A stretch of DNA of 64,000 nucleotides, taken from the NCBI RefSeq assembly GCF_009730915.1, contig NC_052487.1, forward strand, positions 124,001 through 188,000. The letters run 5' to 3'. The stretch comes from Dioscorea cayenensis subsp. rotundata. Taxonomy: Eukaryota > Streptophyta > Magnoliopsida > Dioscoreales > Dioscoreaceae. Of the stretch, positions 1-10,637 are shown in pieces (the stretch's first letter is position 1; each line of letters opens with the position of its first letter). The translations under genes and the position numbers were made by a program. Under the pieces are notes generated by a model, which saw only the letters and a list, made by a program, of their open reading frames with translations, searched no databases and was not told the DNA's origin.

Positions 1-264
1 AAACCCTAGCCTCTTCTCTTCTTCTTCTTCTAGAGCTTTCTTTTCTCACTAATTCTTATTACAATGTAGCCGAACTTTTCATCCACTCATCACACATTCA
101 CTCTCTCTCACCAATGAATGAGAGAATTCATTGAGAAAAACCATTCTCTGGAATTTACCATTTTGCCCCCTGCCTTTCACATTATTAACATAGCTTTTTT
201 CATTTTAACTTGGACCAAAGCCCAAGTTTTATTTCATCTAGCCCAAATGGGCTGAAATCCAACA
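1..264. mobile_element. Possible right end of an LTR (cut by window edge)
   Basis: The stretch has a CT-rich leader, a GCCC-rich segment with 'AAAGCCCAAG' and 'GCCCAAATGGGCTG', and ends 'GAAATCCAACA' at 264. Copia LTRs in plants often end this way (my recollection). The left end is outside the window and no primer-binding site follows, so a solo LTR or a chance resemblance are both open. Confidence 0.25.
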
Positions 265-271
265 AGTAATA

Positions 272-298
272 TGTGTGTGTGTGTGTGTGTGTGTGTGT
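272..298. repeat. (TG)n microsatellite
   Basis: An uninterrupted TG dinucleotide run sits directly left of the copied RING-gene 3' sequence. The other copy at 27,800 has 'ATATATG' in the same place, so the microsatellite probably expanded after the copying. Confidence 0.95.
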
Positions 299-300
299 TT

Positions 301-536
301 TAGAATGTAGATTATTCTGAATCCAGACTTGAGAGTAGTCTGATTTTCATAGTTTCAAGACCAAACTAGATGTATTATGATGGCTCCATAAGCCAAGCAG
401 CCATCATCTTAGGGCGCTCGACTCTTGCTAGTTCTACTACCTTAATGCACTTGCCAGAATCCAATGAAACCAGTTGTTGTACACTTTTTTGCAAAAACCG
501 GAAGTTGTATCTAGATCTATCTTATGCCATCTTAAC
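301..536. repeat. Diverged copy of the RING gene 3' UTR region
   Basis: From 'TAGAATGTAGATTATTCTG' to 'TATCTTATGCCATCTTAAC' this stretch matches 27,805-28,040 almost base for base, with scattered substitutions. The partner lies just downstream of the stop codon of the minus-strand RING gene, so this is a detached copy of its 3' transcribed region about 27 kb away. It has no coding frame of its own. Confidence 0.8.
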
Positions 537-930
537 TAATTGATATTAGATTGCCCATTTGAATTAACAGAAGGATGTGGTGTGGTTAGTGGGCTTGATC
601 CAAAGGATTAAGGCCCATATTGATTTCAACTTACTAGGCGGTATGGTTGGTGGGCCTGATCCAAAGTACAATGCTCATCTTAATGCGTGAACTTAAGCGC
701 AGATGTGGTTAGGCTTGGAGAAGGCCCAGGAGATATGTTGATCTTAATCTACACATTGTTAGAGGTCACACAAATGTTGACATATAAGTATATATATATA
801 TATATATATTGAGTGCAATAGGAATGTCATAAATTCAATGCAAAAGTATATAAATAAATACACATTTTTTGCAAGAGATTTGAAACCAAAAAGAAAAAAA
901 AGTTTATGTTTGATTATACTTTTGCAAGAG
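537..930. repeat. Dispersed repeat, intact copy (partner at 12,605-14,775)
   Basis: The segment shares 'AACTAATTGATATTAGATT', 'GTGGTTAGTGGGCTTGATC', 'GGCTTGGAGAAGGCCCAGG' and 'AATAAATACACATTTTTTG' with the sequence around 12,605-12,702 and 14,472-14,775. The second copy is split by an inserted solo LTR. I do not recognise the element class. A short internal AT run lies at 790-810. Confidence 0.75.
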
Positions 931-2275
931 ATATGTAACCTAAAAGCTTTTGTTTTGGAGATTGAAGATCAGTTCCTGTGCAACAACAATGTTGTATGCT
1001 ATACATCTGCCTTTAATAAAAGCTAATTGAGAATCATATACGAGTGAACTGATTACTTGACCAAGTCAATTAGTGAGTAATTTGGAAATTATTTTGCAAG
1101 AAGAATTGATAATACTGATAGGACGGACACCATTGACTTTCTCTGGAGAGTTAGATTTGGCGATGGGGGGTATATTGATCGTTTTAAGAGAGAGTCTTAA
1201 AAAAGATCCCAGTGTTTTTGGAAAAAAAAAATATGGGGAATCCATCAAGTCCTTGGGTCTTATCTGTAAAAGGACTCTCAAGCAATGAGAGATTTGGTCT
1301 ATCTTTGAGAGAAAACAAGTGATTCCAATAAAAAAGGAAATGATAAGATCTAGAAGACCCAGGAAGAAATCAGTAATGTTCTGTGAAGATCTTGTTGAAT
1401 ATAAATGCACTAGGTATGGCAACTTAATGAAAAATCGAGGTATAACAAAAGAATGAAAGAAGACAAGAAGAAAATTGAAAGGTGTAAGCAAGGCACTTCG
1501 AGAGAAGTTGTCTCTTCAATATTGTTTTACCCACTAGGTGCAAATGGTCTCTCGAGGAATAATATTCTTGGGAAACAATGCCTACTAATTGAGAAACAAA
1601 TTTTGTACTTTCTATTTTCTCAAGAACTCACTTGAACCAGAAGGATTGAAGAGGGTTAGCAATATGGGGGAAAAAATTTATCTGAAAAGTTAGTTTTTTT
1701 TCTTTTAAAAAGTACAAGATAATATTTTTAAAGGATTGGAAGGGGTATTTATAAACTTGAGAAACCTCTTCACATCACAACTGCTATGAAGTGAAAAGAC
1801 GTGAAAACGTTCAAAAACAATCATTAAAAATACTTTATTATTTTATTTTATTTTATTTTTTTGGGAAATTTATGCAACAGATCTTTCCTAGATTTTGATC
1901 TCCCTTCAATCCAAGCTTTGTTGAAAAAAACATGAGGAATGAAATTTTTATTACGTCTACCATTGGGAACCAAGTGAAATAATTTGGTATTGGAATCACC
2001 TTCTTAGAGGCTAGTAATCCTAAAGCAATATTATTTCCAGTATAATTCCTCCTGAGTTAGAATAGAGGAGAGCTCCAATCTTAAATGAGCAAGGTGCTTA
2101 GATTCGGCACTGGTAAAGGGTCTACTTTCACTACTGTAATCTAGAGGGTCTAGTTCCAACAAAAGTGTGTTTTTATTCAATCTTAAAGACCCAAAAGTCT
2201 CTGTAGACCATTTACGAAGCTTTGCTTTCGAATAAATTAATTTTTTAGAAAGAATAAAAACATCACAACCTTCAG
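930..2275 (-). mobile_element. LINE (L1-type) ORF2 fragment, degenerate
   Basis: Reading the minus strand from 2,275 downwards gives typical plant LINE ORF2 signatures in the correct order. The pre-RT region comes first, with 'LRKWSTETFGSL', 'ESRPFTSAESKHLAHLRLEL' and then 'EGDSNTKLFHLVPNGRR'. Reverse-transcriptase block 1 follows ('EKVNGVRPISIINSSCKII', the usual DFRPISLIN..KIISK). The next block is 'SQLAFIKGRCIAYNIVVAQE'. Stops and frame changes interrupt it, so it is not functional. The catalytic YADD/FADD block is not present and neither LINE end is visible. It directly abuts the LTR at 2,277. Confidence 0.8.
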
Positions 2276-2276
2276 T

Positions 2277-2440
2277 TGTTGGAAATATAGTACCACATCA
2301 GTTATGTGATAGAAGTGTAATGGGTTTATATATAAATATAGGGGTAGAGCCATTAAGTCTTGAGACTTTTTGGTGTAAGACCCCTAAGCCTATATAGAGC
2401 CCATATAGAGCCCACTAGTACCAAAATATAAAATCTAACA
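2277..2440 (+). mobile_element. Short LTR of a TRIM-like retrotransposon
   Basis: The LTR starts TGTTGGAAATATAGTACCAC and ends AAATCTAACA. It is followed at once by 'TGATATCA', which resembles the TGGTATCA initiator-Met tRNA primer-binding site. At 164 bp it is in the size range of TRIM or small Copia LTRs. A second 'CCAAAATATAAAATCTAA' at about 2,556-2,575 may be the remnant of the other LTR end. No coding sequence is present. Confidence 0.55.
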
Positions 2441-2579
2441 TGATATCAAAAAAATATATATAGTGGAGCCCATAATATATATATATATATATTAAAAAAA
2501 GACCTTTGAGACACAAGTGGTGTACAAATCCATGTGAGTAGGACCTCCATTAGTACCAAAATATAAAATCTAATAGGAT

Positions 2580-3375
2580 TAAATTCTGTCCACCGACTCT
2601 GTAAAAGCCCAACACTCCAAACATTTTTAAAATATGTGAAGTTGCATCCTGTTGTAAAGGTGAGATTAAGGCTCTTCCCACCTTAAATGCACGTAGAATT
2701 AAAACTGTTATGAATTGTGAAACAAATGATCTATTGCAGTTTAATTTTGCAATTGAGCTAGATTATCAAATGGAACAGAGAAGGTTATACTGAAAGACTC
2801 AGTTGCAAATATCAAACACAATTTGAAGTCTTTTGTTACTCCCCCAACACTGGCGACTTCGAGGAGACGTACATTAAATGTTGAAATGGATATTGTCATT
2901 AGCATACGTTTTCAAGGCAACAAAAGGGAGCTGTGAAAGACTTGGACATAAGTGAAAGACTTGTATTTTATTCAAAATTTATTTATTTTTAAATAAATTT
3001 TTCAATGAGACAAGACCAATGTTTTTGTTCTTATAACCAATCGTCTTTTTTTTTAAATCATTCCTTTTTTTTTATATAAGTGGATAATTATTTATTATTA
3101 TTATTTTTTTTTTTGTCATGATGCTGACTATTGTATATATGTACTTTGACAAAAATAAATAAAATAATAGAATGTCATCAAACTATGTCATGAACTATGT
3201 TTCTTTAGCCGACCACTAAGCAAGAACCACCGAGTTTTCAACTTGAAGGGAAAAAAATATAAAAAAAGTTTGAGCAGGCTGGGAAGCTTCCTTGCAATCG
3301 AAAATGTGAAAGTTCCTGAATAAGCTCTCTATTAATTCCTTTGTAGCTCTATAGTTTGGAGTAAGAAGAAGAAAG
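2580..3375 (+). promoter_or_regulatory. Upstream region of duplicated gene copy A (TATA region deleted)
   Basis: This stretch is homologous to the regions upstream of copies B (15,750-19,271) and C (20,343-22,304). Landmarks are 'GCCCAACACTCCAA', 'TTGCAATTGAGCTAGAT', 'GAAGTCTTTTGTT' and 'TTTTCAATGAG'. It ends in 'GCTCTCTATTAATTCC' just before the ATG. B and C have a 70-80 bp block with a TATA box between 'CC(T)GAATAA' and 'GCTCTCTATTA'. That block is missing here at about 3,323, so copy A lacks the ancestral core promoter. Confidence 0.7.
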
Positions 3376-4497
3376 ATGGCTGTTGAGGCCGTGATACTTG
3401 CAGTAATTGGGTGGTTCTTGGCACCAATTATTGCCAAAGGTATGCAGTTCATGATGACAAGCAAGAGCAAACAACCATCACTTGGAACTCATCAAATCAC
3501 AGCTCAAAATCAATGTACCTGCCGCCCCCCTGAAACCCATATCATCTCTCGGAAGTCAACTGATATGAATCAAGAAGGTATCCAAAAAACACAAGATCAA
3601 CATAGCATCTTGCCGGCCAGTACTATCACCAACTCTCAAAATTCGATTTGTCATTGTCACCACCGTCTTCATCAAGAAGTATCCGAAACAACAGAAAATC
3701 AACATAGCAGCTCGTTCCAGACTTTCATCAACTCTCAGATTCGTCAATTGTCATCTTCATCTTCATCTTCATCAGGAAGTATCAGAACAACAGAAAATCA
3801 ACATAGTAGCTCGTTCCAGACTCTCACCAACTCTCATATTCGTCAATTGTCATCTTCATATTCATCAGGAAGTATCCAGACCAGCATCTCGCCGAACACT
3901 ATCATCAACTCTCAGGAGTCGATTTATCAGTTGTCACTGCCATCTTTGTCAAGAAGAAGACTCCGAAGAACACAAAATCAACATAGCATCTCGCCAGACA
4001 CTCTCATCAACTCTCAGAAGTCAATTAGTCAATTGTCATCTTCATCTTCATCAGGAAATATTCGGACAACACAAAATCAACATAACATCTCAAAAGACAC
4101 TCTCATCAAATCTCAGAAGTCAATTCGTCAGTTATTATCTCCTTCGTCTTCATCAGGAAGTATCCAGACCACACAAAATCAACATAGCACCTCACTACAG
4201 GCTCTAATCAACTCTCTGAATCGTCAATTGTCATCTTCGTCTTCATCAAAAAGTATCCGAACAACAGAAAATGAACATAGCATCTCGTTTCAGACTCTCA
4301 TCAATTCTCAGATTCGTCAATTGTCATCTTCGTATGCATCAGGAAGTCTCCCGACCACACAAAATCAACATAGCATTTCGTCGAAGACTCTCAAATTATA
4401 TGTATTTAATATATATGTATATATGATATCTGTGTTATTGTCATCAAATCAGTACAAGGGAGGCGGACCCAGTAGAGGTGAGCTGAGTAGTCCCTGA
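3376..4497 (+). CDS. Ser/Gln-rich tandem-repeat protein, copy A (unrecognised family)
   Basis: A single open frame of 373 residues; I do not recognise the family. Residues 1-25 are hydrophobic (MAVEAVILAVIGWFLAPIIA), resembling a membrane anchor or, more loosely, the first residues of monocot CC-NLR proteins. A linker of about 85 residues follows, then about eight degenerate units of 31-35 residues up to about residue 340. The unit consensus is TTQNQHSIS..TLINSQ..IRQLSSSSSSGSI, with serine runs encoded by TCA/TCT/TCG. The last 14 residues (from GGGPSRG) come from an inserted retroelement. The start is supported by alignment with copy C and the same 'AAGAAAGATGGCTGTTGAGG' context. A missing TATA block makes expression doubtful. 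Whether the protein is made at all is unproven. Confidence 0.55.
   Translation: MAVEAVILAVIGWFLAPIIAKGMQFMMTSKSKQPSLGTHQITAQNQCTCRPPETHIISRKSTDMNQEGIQKTQDQHSILPASTITNSQNSICHCHHRLHQEVSETTENQHSSSFQTFINSQIRQLSSSSSSSSGSIRTTENQHSSSFQTLTNSHIRQLSSSYSSGSIQTSISPNTIINSQESIYQLSLPSLSRRRLRRTQNQHSISPDTLINSQKSISQLSSSSSSGNIRTTQNQHNISKDTLIKSQKSIRQLLSPSSSSGSIQTTQNQHSTSLQALINSLNRQLSSSSSSKSIRTTENEHSISFQTLINSQIRQLSSSYASGSLPTTQNQHSISSKTLKLYVFNIYVYMISVLLSSNQYKGGGPSRGELSSP
3690..4390 (+). repeat. Coding minisatellite, unit about 100 bp
   Basis: The repeated landmarks are 'ACACAAAATCAACATAGCA', 'CTCTCATCAACTCTCAGA' and 'CGTCAATTGTCATCTTCATC'. Unit lengths differ by multiples of three through gain or loss of TCATCT triplets, so the frame is preserved in every unit. 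The same unit recurs in copy C and once, isolated, at 11,300-11,402. Confidence 0.9.
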
Positions 4498-4768
4498 TGG
4501 TCGAGAGTAGTGCCGGTTCGTATTTTCTAGTGCTTATGTACTTTGAGACTCTTAGAGACCTCATCTCTTCTCTAGGAGTAGTCATGTCTGTTTTTCTGTT
4601 TTCTCTACTTATTTGCTCTATGTCTAGTAGGCTATATATTTTATTATGTTGTTTGTTTTAATTGTTCTTTTGGGTCACTATTAGTGTAGTTGTCTAAAGG
4701 CACGTTTGTCTTCTAGTTGTGTTATACACTATTTCTAATAAATATAATTTATCTGTTTTATTAAAAAA
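4459..4768 (+). mobile_element. Truncated retroelement 3' end inserted at the end of gene A
   Basis: About 310 bp ends in 'TAATTTATCTGTTTTATTAAAAAAAAA' (broken here: TAATTTATCTG then TTTTATT plus A run). It is flanked by 'AAATCAGTACAAG' on the left and 'AAATCAGCACGAAG' on the right, a decayed target-site duplication. The same insertion at the same site occurs in copy C (23,119-24,319), so it predates the duplication of A and C. It supplies the stop codon of the gene. No reading frame is left in it. Confidence 0.7.
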
Positions 4769-4782
4769 AAATCAGCACGAAG

Positions 4783-4996
4783 ACCAAAGAGATTCCAGAG
4801 CGATGGTGAATGGCTGTGATCACTCCATGGCCGTGCATATCTATCTTCCTGCTTCTCTATTTTTTTTTCTATGTTTTTTCTTGTATCATGTATGTATGTT
4901 TGTATGTGTGTATAGATGGCAAGTAACTATGACACGTGAATGTTGTGTCCTGATATTATAACGGGTTTGTTGGCTAAAGGTTAATTCGGATCTGGT
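4783..4996 (+). repeat. Downstream flank of copy A, left half
   Basis: 'CCAGAGCGATGGTGAATGGCTGTGATCAC', here in two parts ('CCAGAGCGATGG' and 'TGGCTGTGATCAC'), and 'CATGGCCGTGCATATC' match the flanks at 19,760-20,000 and 26,800-27,000. The Copia insertion at 4,997 splits this flank. It resumes at 9,710-9,778 with 'TTAGCTGGATTATAAATGTC'. Confidence 0.8.
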
Positions 4997-5159
4997 TGTT
5001 AGATAAAGAGAGAGAAAGTGGAACAAGTCGATATGCTTGAACACCAAACATGATCAGTGACCCTTTGAGTCTACATATAGAAAAAGATAAATATACATAT
5101 ACGTCTATACATACATATACATGTATACATACATATGCAATACAATAATATATCTAACA
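4997..5159 (-). repeat. Copia 3' LTR
   Basis: A 163-bp LTR that starts TGTTAGATAAAG and ends ATCTAACA. By eye it differs from the partner at 9,550-9,709 by three substitutions and one 3-bp indel. Confidence 0.95.
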
Positions 5160-5173
5160 CCCCCCCCTCAAAC

Positions 5174-8100
5174 TCAAGGCGGATCGTGCGTCTTGAGTTT
5201 GGATAACATGAATAGATGGTGATCACGTGTCTGCGCCTTCGTGAAGAAATCAGCCACCTGGACCTCTGTAGGAAGATAGTGAAGTGACACAGTCTGGTCA
5301 CATACATGACATCGTGTGAAATGGGCATCCACACCAATATGCTTCGTCAGCTCATGCTTGACCGGATCTGCAGCATTCTGAAGGGCTCCAGTACTATTAC
5401 AATGAATAGGAATAGGAGATATGATCGGTACACCAAAGTCCTGTAGAATCGAACGCAGCCAAAGCACCTCCTGGACAGTAGAAGCCAATGCACGAACCTC
5501 AGCCTCAGCACTAGACTTGGCAACAGTAGGCTGTTTCTTGGTCTTCCAAACAACAAGAGAAGAGCCAAGAAAGATACAATAACCAGTGACAGAGACTCGA
5601 TCATCAGGAGAACTGGCCCAGGTAGCATCAGAATAGGCCTGCAACTGAAGAGTGGACTGACGTGAGTAGAACAGACCACGAGATACAGTACCACGAAGAT
5701 ATCGCAGTACCCGAATAAGATGAGCATAATGAACAGAAGTGGGTGCCGCAACGAACTAATTGAGGATGTGAACTGCATGGGAAATGTCTGGACGAGTGAC
5801 GGCTAAGTAAACCAAACTGCCAACCAGATGCCGATAGCGAGAAGGATCAGGTAAGGGAACCCCATCAGAGGCACGAAGCTACAAATGTAACTCCATCGGT
5901 GTAGCAGCAATACGGGTATCAGTCAAACCAGAGCGAGCAAGTAGGTCATGAGTATAACGCTGCTGACAGAGACGATAACTATCAGGATGAGAAGTAATCT
6001 CGATACCCAAGAAGTAACGAAGTGGACCTAAATCAGTCATCAAGAAAGTCTCACATAACTTCTGTTTTACAAAGGCAATGTGAGCAGAGTCATCACCAGT
6101 AAGGATCATATCATCGACATATAGAAGAAGAATGGTCTGCCCATGAGAGGAAGAGTGAATGAAGACGGCCGGGTCATGTATGCTCGGAATGAAACCAGCA
6201 GTCTCAACCACTGTACTGAATCGCTCAAACCAGGCTTGTGGAGCCTGTTTGAGTCCATAAAGAGCGCGGCGAAGACGACAAACAGACCCCGGAGGTACCC
6301 GAAGGCCAGGGGGAGGAGTCATGTAAACCTCCTCCTTCAAGTCCCCATGAAGAAACGCGTTCTTCACATCAAGCTGATGAAGAACCCAACCACGAACAGC
6401 AGCAACAGCAACCAAAGTGCGCACAGTATGCATGTGGGCTACTAGGGCAAAAGTCTCCTCATAGTCGCGACCATACTCCTGCTGAAAGCCACGGGCAACC
6501 AAACGCGCTTTATAGCGCTCGAGAGACCCGTCAGAACGAGTCTTCACACGGTAGATCCAATAATAGGTGATGGGAACGGCATGAGAAGGAAGGGGAACAA
6601 GATCCCACGTATGAGTCCGAGTCAAAGCATCAAGCTCCTCTGCCATGGCAGTCCGCCACTCAGGTAATCAAACTGCCTCCCGGTAGGTACCTAGCTCAAA
6701 GACATCTGAAACACTGGTGCTAGCAGAAGCAAAACAGACAGGGGGATGTAAAGTAGAGTGATCACGTAAATAATAAGTGTGAGAGTGTACCTCAGGAGCT
6801 GGATCGATAGTAGGAGAGGTGTCAGAGATGACCGACCGAGATGGAGGCTTTACAGGATCCCGACGGTGGTTTGTGAAACAAACAGGTGGATAAGCAAGAG
6901 GAAGCGAGGGAGGAGGGAAAGACACTGCAGGAGACTCAACAGATAAAGGAGGGGAAGAGACTACAGGAGACTCAACAGATAAAGAAGGGGAGGGGTCAAG
7001 AGAGGAATGAGAAAGAAACTCGGACAGAGGGTTGAATGATGGAGAAAAGGAAGACACATGAGTATGCTGAGCTGAAGGGGCAGGAAAAAGGAAGGACAGA
7101 GGCACAGAGGGAAATGTGGACTCAGTGGAAGAAGGAGAAATATAGAAAGGTGTGGACTCATCAAACGTGACATCACGGGAGATGCGAATATGACGAGTGA
7201 CGGGATCATAACAATGATAACCTTTATGCTCAAGGCTATATCCTAGAAAAACACATGAAACGGATTGGGTTGTTAGCTTTGTTCTCTCCCGAGGTGAGAG
7301 CAAAACAAAGCAACGACAACCAAAAACACGAAGATGATCATAGCGAGGAGGTGTCCGATGAAGACACTCACCTGGACTTCGACCATTAAGGTGAGAGGAG
7401 GGTTGTAGGTTAATGAGATAAACAGCAGTGCTGACAGTTTTAGCCCAAAAGTGAGGGGGAAGAAGAGCATGTGTCGTCTCTAAGATATGACGATGCTTAC
7501 GTTCAGCGACCCCATTCTGAGGATGAGCCCCGGGGCAAGATAACTGAGGCAAAGTGCCTTCAGAAGATAAAAAGACACGAAAGGCGTGAGAGGTGTACTC
7601 ACCGCCAGAGTCAGACCGAAAGGTCTTAATAGAGGCAGAGAACTGGGTGTGGATCATAGCAGAAAAAGAATGATAAATAGACAATAACTGGCTACGGTGA
7701 GGCATAAGATAAAGCCAGGTGAATCGAGTGTAGTCATCTATAAAAATAACATAATAGCGATGACCACCTTTAGAGACAAAGGGAGCAGGACCCCAAACAT
7801 CAGAGTGAATAAGTTCGAAAGGAGCAGTAGTTTGAAACACACTCAAAGGATAAGGACGTTGGAGTTGCTTACCAAGTTTGCAGCCAAGACAGACGACATC
7901 AGAAGGAGGAGAGACATCTCCTAATACGCCATGACGAACAAGAGACGACATATGAGACGGACATAAGTGGCCAAGACGATGATGCCACCTATGATGAGAT
8001 TGAACGGTAGTATAACAATGATGAACGGGTTCAGGTGAAGATGGAAGACGAAGGGAATCCAATGCATAAACTCCATTTTGACGACGGCCAGTTCCAATCA

Positions 8101-8402
8101 CCTTCCCACTGTGATCCTGCACACAACACGAGGTACGGTCAAAGATAACCTGACAATCATGATCAGTAAGCTGGCTAACAGATATAAGATTCATGGATAA
8201 ACGAGGAACATGAGAGACTGAAGGAATTGAGAAATCACTAGAAGAGAAATGACCAGTAGAGGAAATAGGAAGAAGTGTGCCATCAGCAGTGCGAACACGA
8301 GTGACGTGAGATGGTGAATGGGAATGGTGCAAATGAGTGGCATCAAGGGTCATGTGGAGAGAAGCACCAGAGTCAAGAAGCCAAAGAGGACAGAAACTAC
8401 CT
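5174..8402 (-). pseudogene. Copia pol (protease-integrase-RT-RNase H) with in-frame stops
   Basis: One frame runs from about 8,402 to 5,174. The aspartic protease shows 'LLDSGASLHMT'. The GAG-pre-integrase region contains 'HHRLGHLCPSHM'. The integrase core reads 'YVIFIDDYTRFTWLY', 'RSDSGGEYTS' and 'PQNGVAERKHRHILE' (the D,D,E triad). The RT spans 5,879-6,646 with 'QLDVKNAFLHG' and the catalytic 'LLLYVDDMILTG'. RNase H lies at 5,174-5,644 with 'AYSDATWASS' and 'KSSAEAEVRA'. Stops interrupt it at about 6,665, 5,878 and 5,757, each explainable by one base change. With gag also missing, the element cannot move on its own. Confidence 0.92.
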
Positions 8403-9549
8403 GAAGCAGATTGAGCAACCTGAGTGAAAGTCGCATGTCCAGTAGAAGAGATGGAGTATGCCAGATAGGAGTAGGAGAAGTCTGTGTATAGTGAGGTGTT
8501 GGAAGAAGAGGTGGAGCCGGTGAAGAAACAACATGGCGAGTGACGTGCGTAAGTCCTCGCTGTTCGCTCATCTTTGGCCTTAGAGGAGGCATAGAGGAAT
8601 CAAGGGGAGGAGCCTGGAAGGAAGTAAGAGAGGATACCAAAGGTACAGAAGAAAAATGAGAGACAGTCAGAGCACCGTCCTCCCCTCTGAAAGAAGTCTG
8701 AGGTCGTGTTCCCTCAGTACTACGAATAAAGGCTGGTGCATAAGTATTCATCTTCTTTTTTTTTAACAAATCAGAAAATAAATGCTGATACTATTGAAGA
8801 GAGAGAAAATAAAATAAAATAAAGAAAATAAAAATAAAATTTCAAGAAGTGGCTAACAATTGGGCGTGAAAACCAATAAATGCTGATGTTGACTATGGCA
8901 GATTGGCGGGAGGCTTTAATGCAAGCTTTATATATATATATATATATTTTATTTATTTATTTATATAGTAGGCCCCAGCATGCTGTCTCCTTTTATTTGT
9001 AAAGATGCTCAATGTAAATCAAACTCTTGGAAAAAGAATGCAAGAGTCCAAAGAAATATGTATATATATATATATTGTAGCTCCGGCGTGGGATGGTGTG
9101 ACTGGTAGGCAGGTGCGACTATAGGCAAATAGGGAGACAGGCGACGGTGTTCCTGCTCGGGCACCGGTGTGACTGCGGTGCGAGTGATGCAGCTTGATAC
9201 TGGCTGGGCTTTTTTTTTTATGTGCAAAATGTACAAAGGAGAAGATGAGATGTGGGGGGGTGGAGAAGATGGTGTGACCGAAGAGGAGGATGACTAAAGA
9301 AGGAGAAGAAGGACTTGTAATGTATGCGCGAAGAAAGAGAAGATGGGATGGCAGAAGTTAGGGGTGGAGAAGATGGTGTGACCGGAGTAAGGATGGCCTG
9401 AAAAAAAAAATTTTGAGAGAAACAAGACAGAGTAATGTTTTAGAAATAGTAATATGTAGATCTGGCTTGAGGAGGCTGCACACAGTGAGAAAGAGGAGAT
9501 CGGTGGTGGCCAACGACGATGGCCGGTGGAATCTAGGCTCTTGATACCA

Positions 9550-9709
9550 TGTTAGATAAAGAGAGAGAAAGTGGAACAAGTCGATATGCTTGAACACCAA
9601 ACATGAGTGACCCTTTGGGTCTACATATAGAAAAAGATAAATATACATATACATCTATACATACATATACATGTATACATACATATGCAATACAATAATA
9701 CATCTAACA
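9550..9709 (-). repeat. Copia 5' LTR
   Basis: A 160-bp LTR with TG...CA termini (TGTTAGATAAAG to ATCTAACA). The primer-binding site lies immediately inside it at about 9,536-9,549. The close match to the other LTR suggests a fairly recent insertion. Confidence 0.95.
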
Positions 9710-10020
9710 CTGGTTAGCTGGATTATAAATGTCTATATTTTCGTTTATGTCAATAGTACTGCATGTGTATGGTTGCATCGAAGTTGAGTAGAATTAAAGA
9801 GGACGAGATGATGCTCAAACAATCAACCTATGCCAAAAAGATGTTGTTCCAATTCGGGATGGGTGAATGCAATGCAACCAAACATCCCATGGAGCATAAA
9901 CAACATTAGCACAAAAATAGTGAAGGGGAGCTTGTAGATGCTACGGAATACAGGTGTGCCAATATTGGTTGCCTTAGGTATCTACTTCATACAAGGCAGG
10001 ATCTCTCCTATGCCGTCAGA

Positions 10021-10629
10021 TTGGCAAGCATATATATGGAGAAGCCCACCATGATGCGTCACAAGGTGGTGAAACAAATATTAAGGTATTTAAAGGGTAC
10101 AATTCACTTTGGGTTGGTGTATACAAGAGGGCAATGTGAAGAAAAAATTTCTGGCCACACAAATAGCGATTTGGGTGGTGATCCTGATGATAGAAAAAGC
10201 ATAGGAGGCGTGGCATTCTACATCAACAACAGATTGGTCTCGTGGAGCTCACAGAAGCAGGAGACCGTGGCATTGTCATCCTATAAGGCCGAGTTCATGG
10301 CGGCAAATGCAGCGGCTTGTCAAGCACTGTGGTTGTTAAGTTTGATCGGTGAATTGACAGGATGCACACCCAAGCCAATGACTCTATTTGTTGACAACAA
10401 ATCTGCCATAGCCTTGATGAGAAATCCGGTGTTGCATGGTCGCAGCATGCATATAGACACACGATTTCATTTTATTCGCAAATGTGTTGAAAGATGGCAG
10501 GTTAAGGTGGATTTTGTGAGTACTAAAGAACAGAGAGCGGACATTCTGACAAAGGCACTGACAAGCGTAAAATTTGTTGTCATGCGACATCTGCTGCGGG
10601 TGCGTGATCTTGAACTAAATCTGGACTAG
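10021..10629 (+). pseudogene. Copia RNase H domain, partial
   Basis: 202 residues are open. They include 'RYLKGTIHFGLVYTRG', 'SGHTNSDLGGDPDDRKSIGG', 'YKAEFMAANAAACQALWL', 'VDNKSAIALMRNP' and 'DFVSTKEQRADILTKAL', all diagnostic of Copia RNase H. The RT part just upstream (9,800-10,020) is broken by a stop ('HKQH*HKN'). The usual 'D' of 'GYTDSDWAG' has become 'NSDLGG'. The fragment belongs to a different lineage from the element at 4,997-9,709. Confidence 0.88.
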
Positions 10630-10637
10630 GGGGAGAA

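Larger units (their letters stand above)
4997..9709 (-). mobile_element. Copia LTR retrotransposon lacking gag
   Basis: The element is complete from LTR to LTR and flanked by the 5-bp duplication CTGGT (4,992-4,996 and 9,710-9,714). It is transcribed on minus. Next to the 9,550-9,709 LTR is the primer-binding site TGGTATCAAGAGCC, complementary to initiator Met tRNA. Next to the 4,997-5,159 LTR is a purine tract ending GAGGGGGGG. The order protease, integrase, RT, RNase H is that of Ty1/Copia. No gag is seen in 8,770-9,549, where only low-complexity sequence and a duplicated 'GGTGGAGAAGATGGTGTGAC' (9,258 and 9,362) occur. Three in-frame stops also break pol. Confidence 0.93.

Noticed and set aside
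3690..4390. Regularly spaced repeats as a CRISPR array
   Set aside because: The units are adjacent and diverged, without unique spacers, and the DNA is plant nuclear. It is a coding minisatellite.
6143..6445. 100-codon plus-strand frame inside the Copia element
   Set aside because: It is the antisense shadow of the RT frame, which carries YVDD and other conserved motifs.
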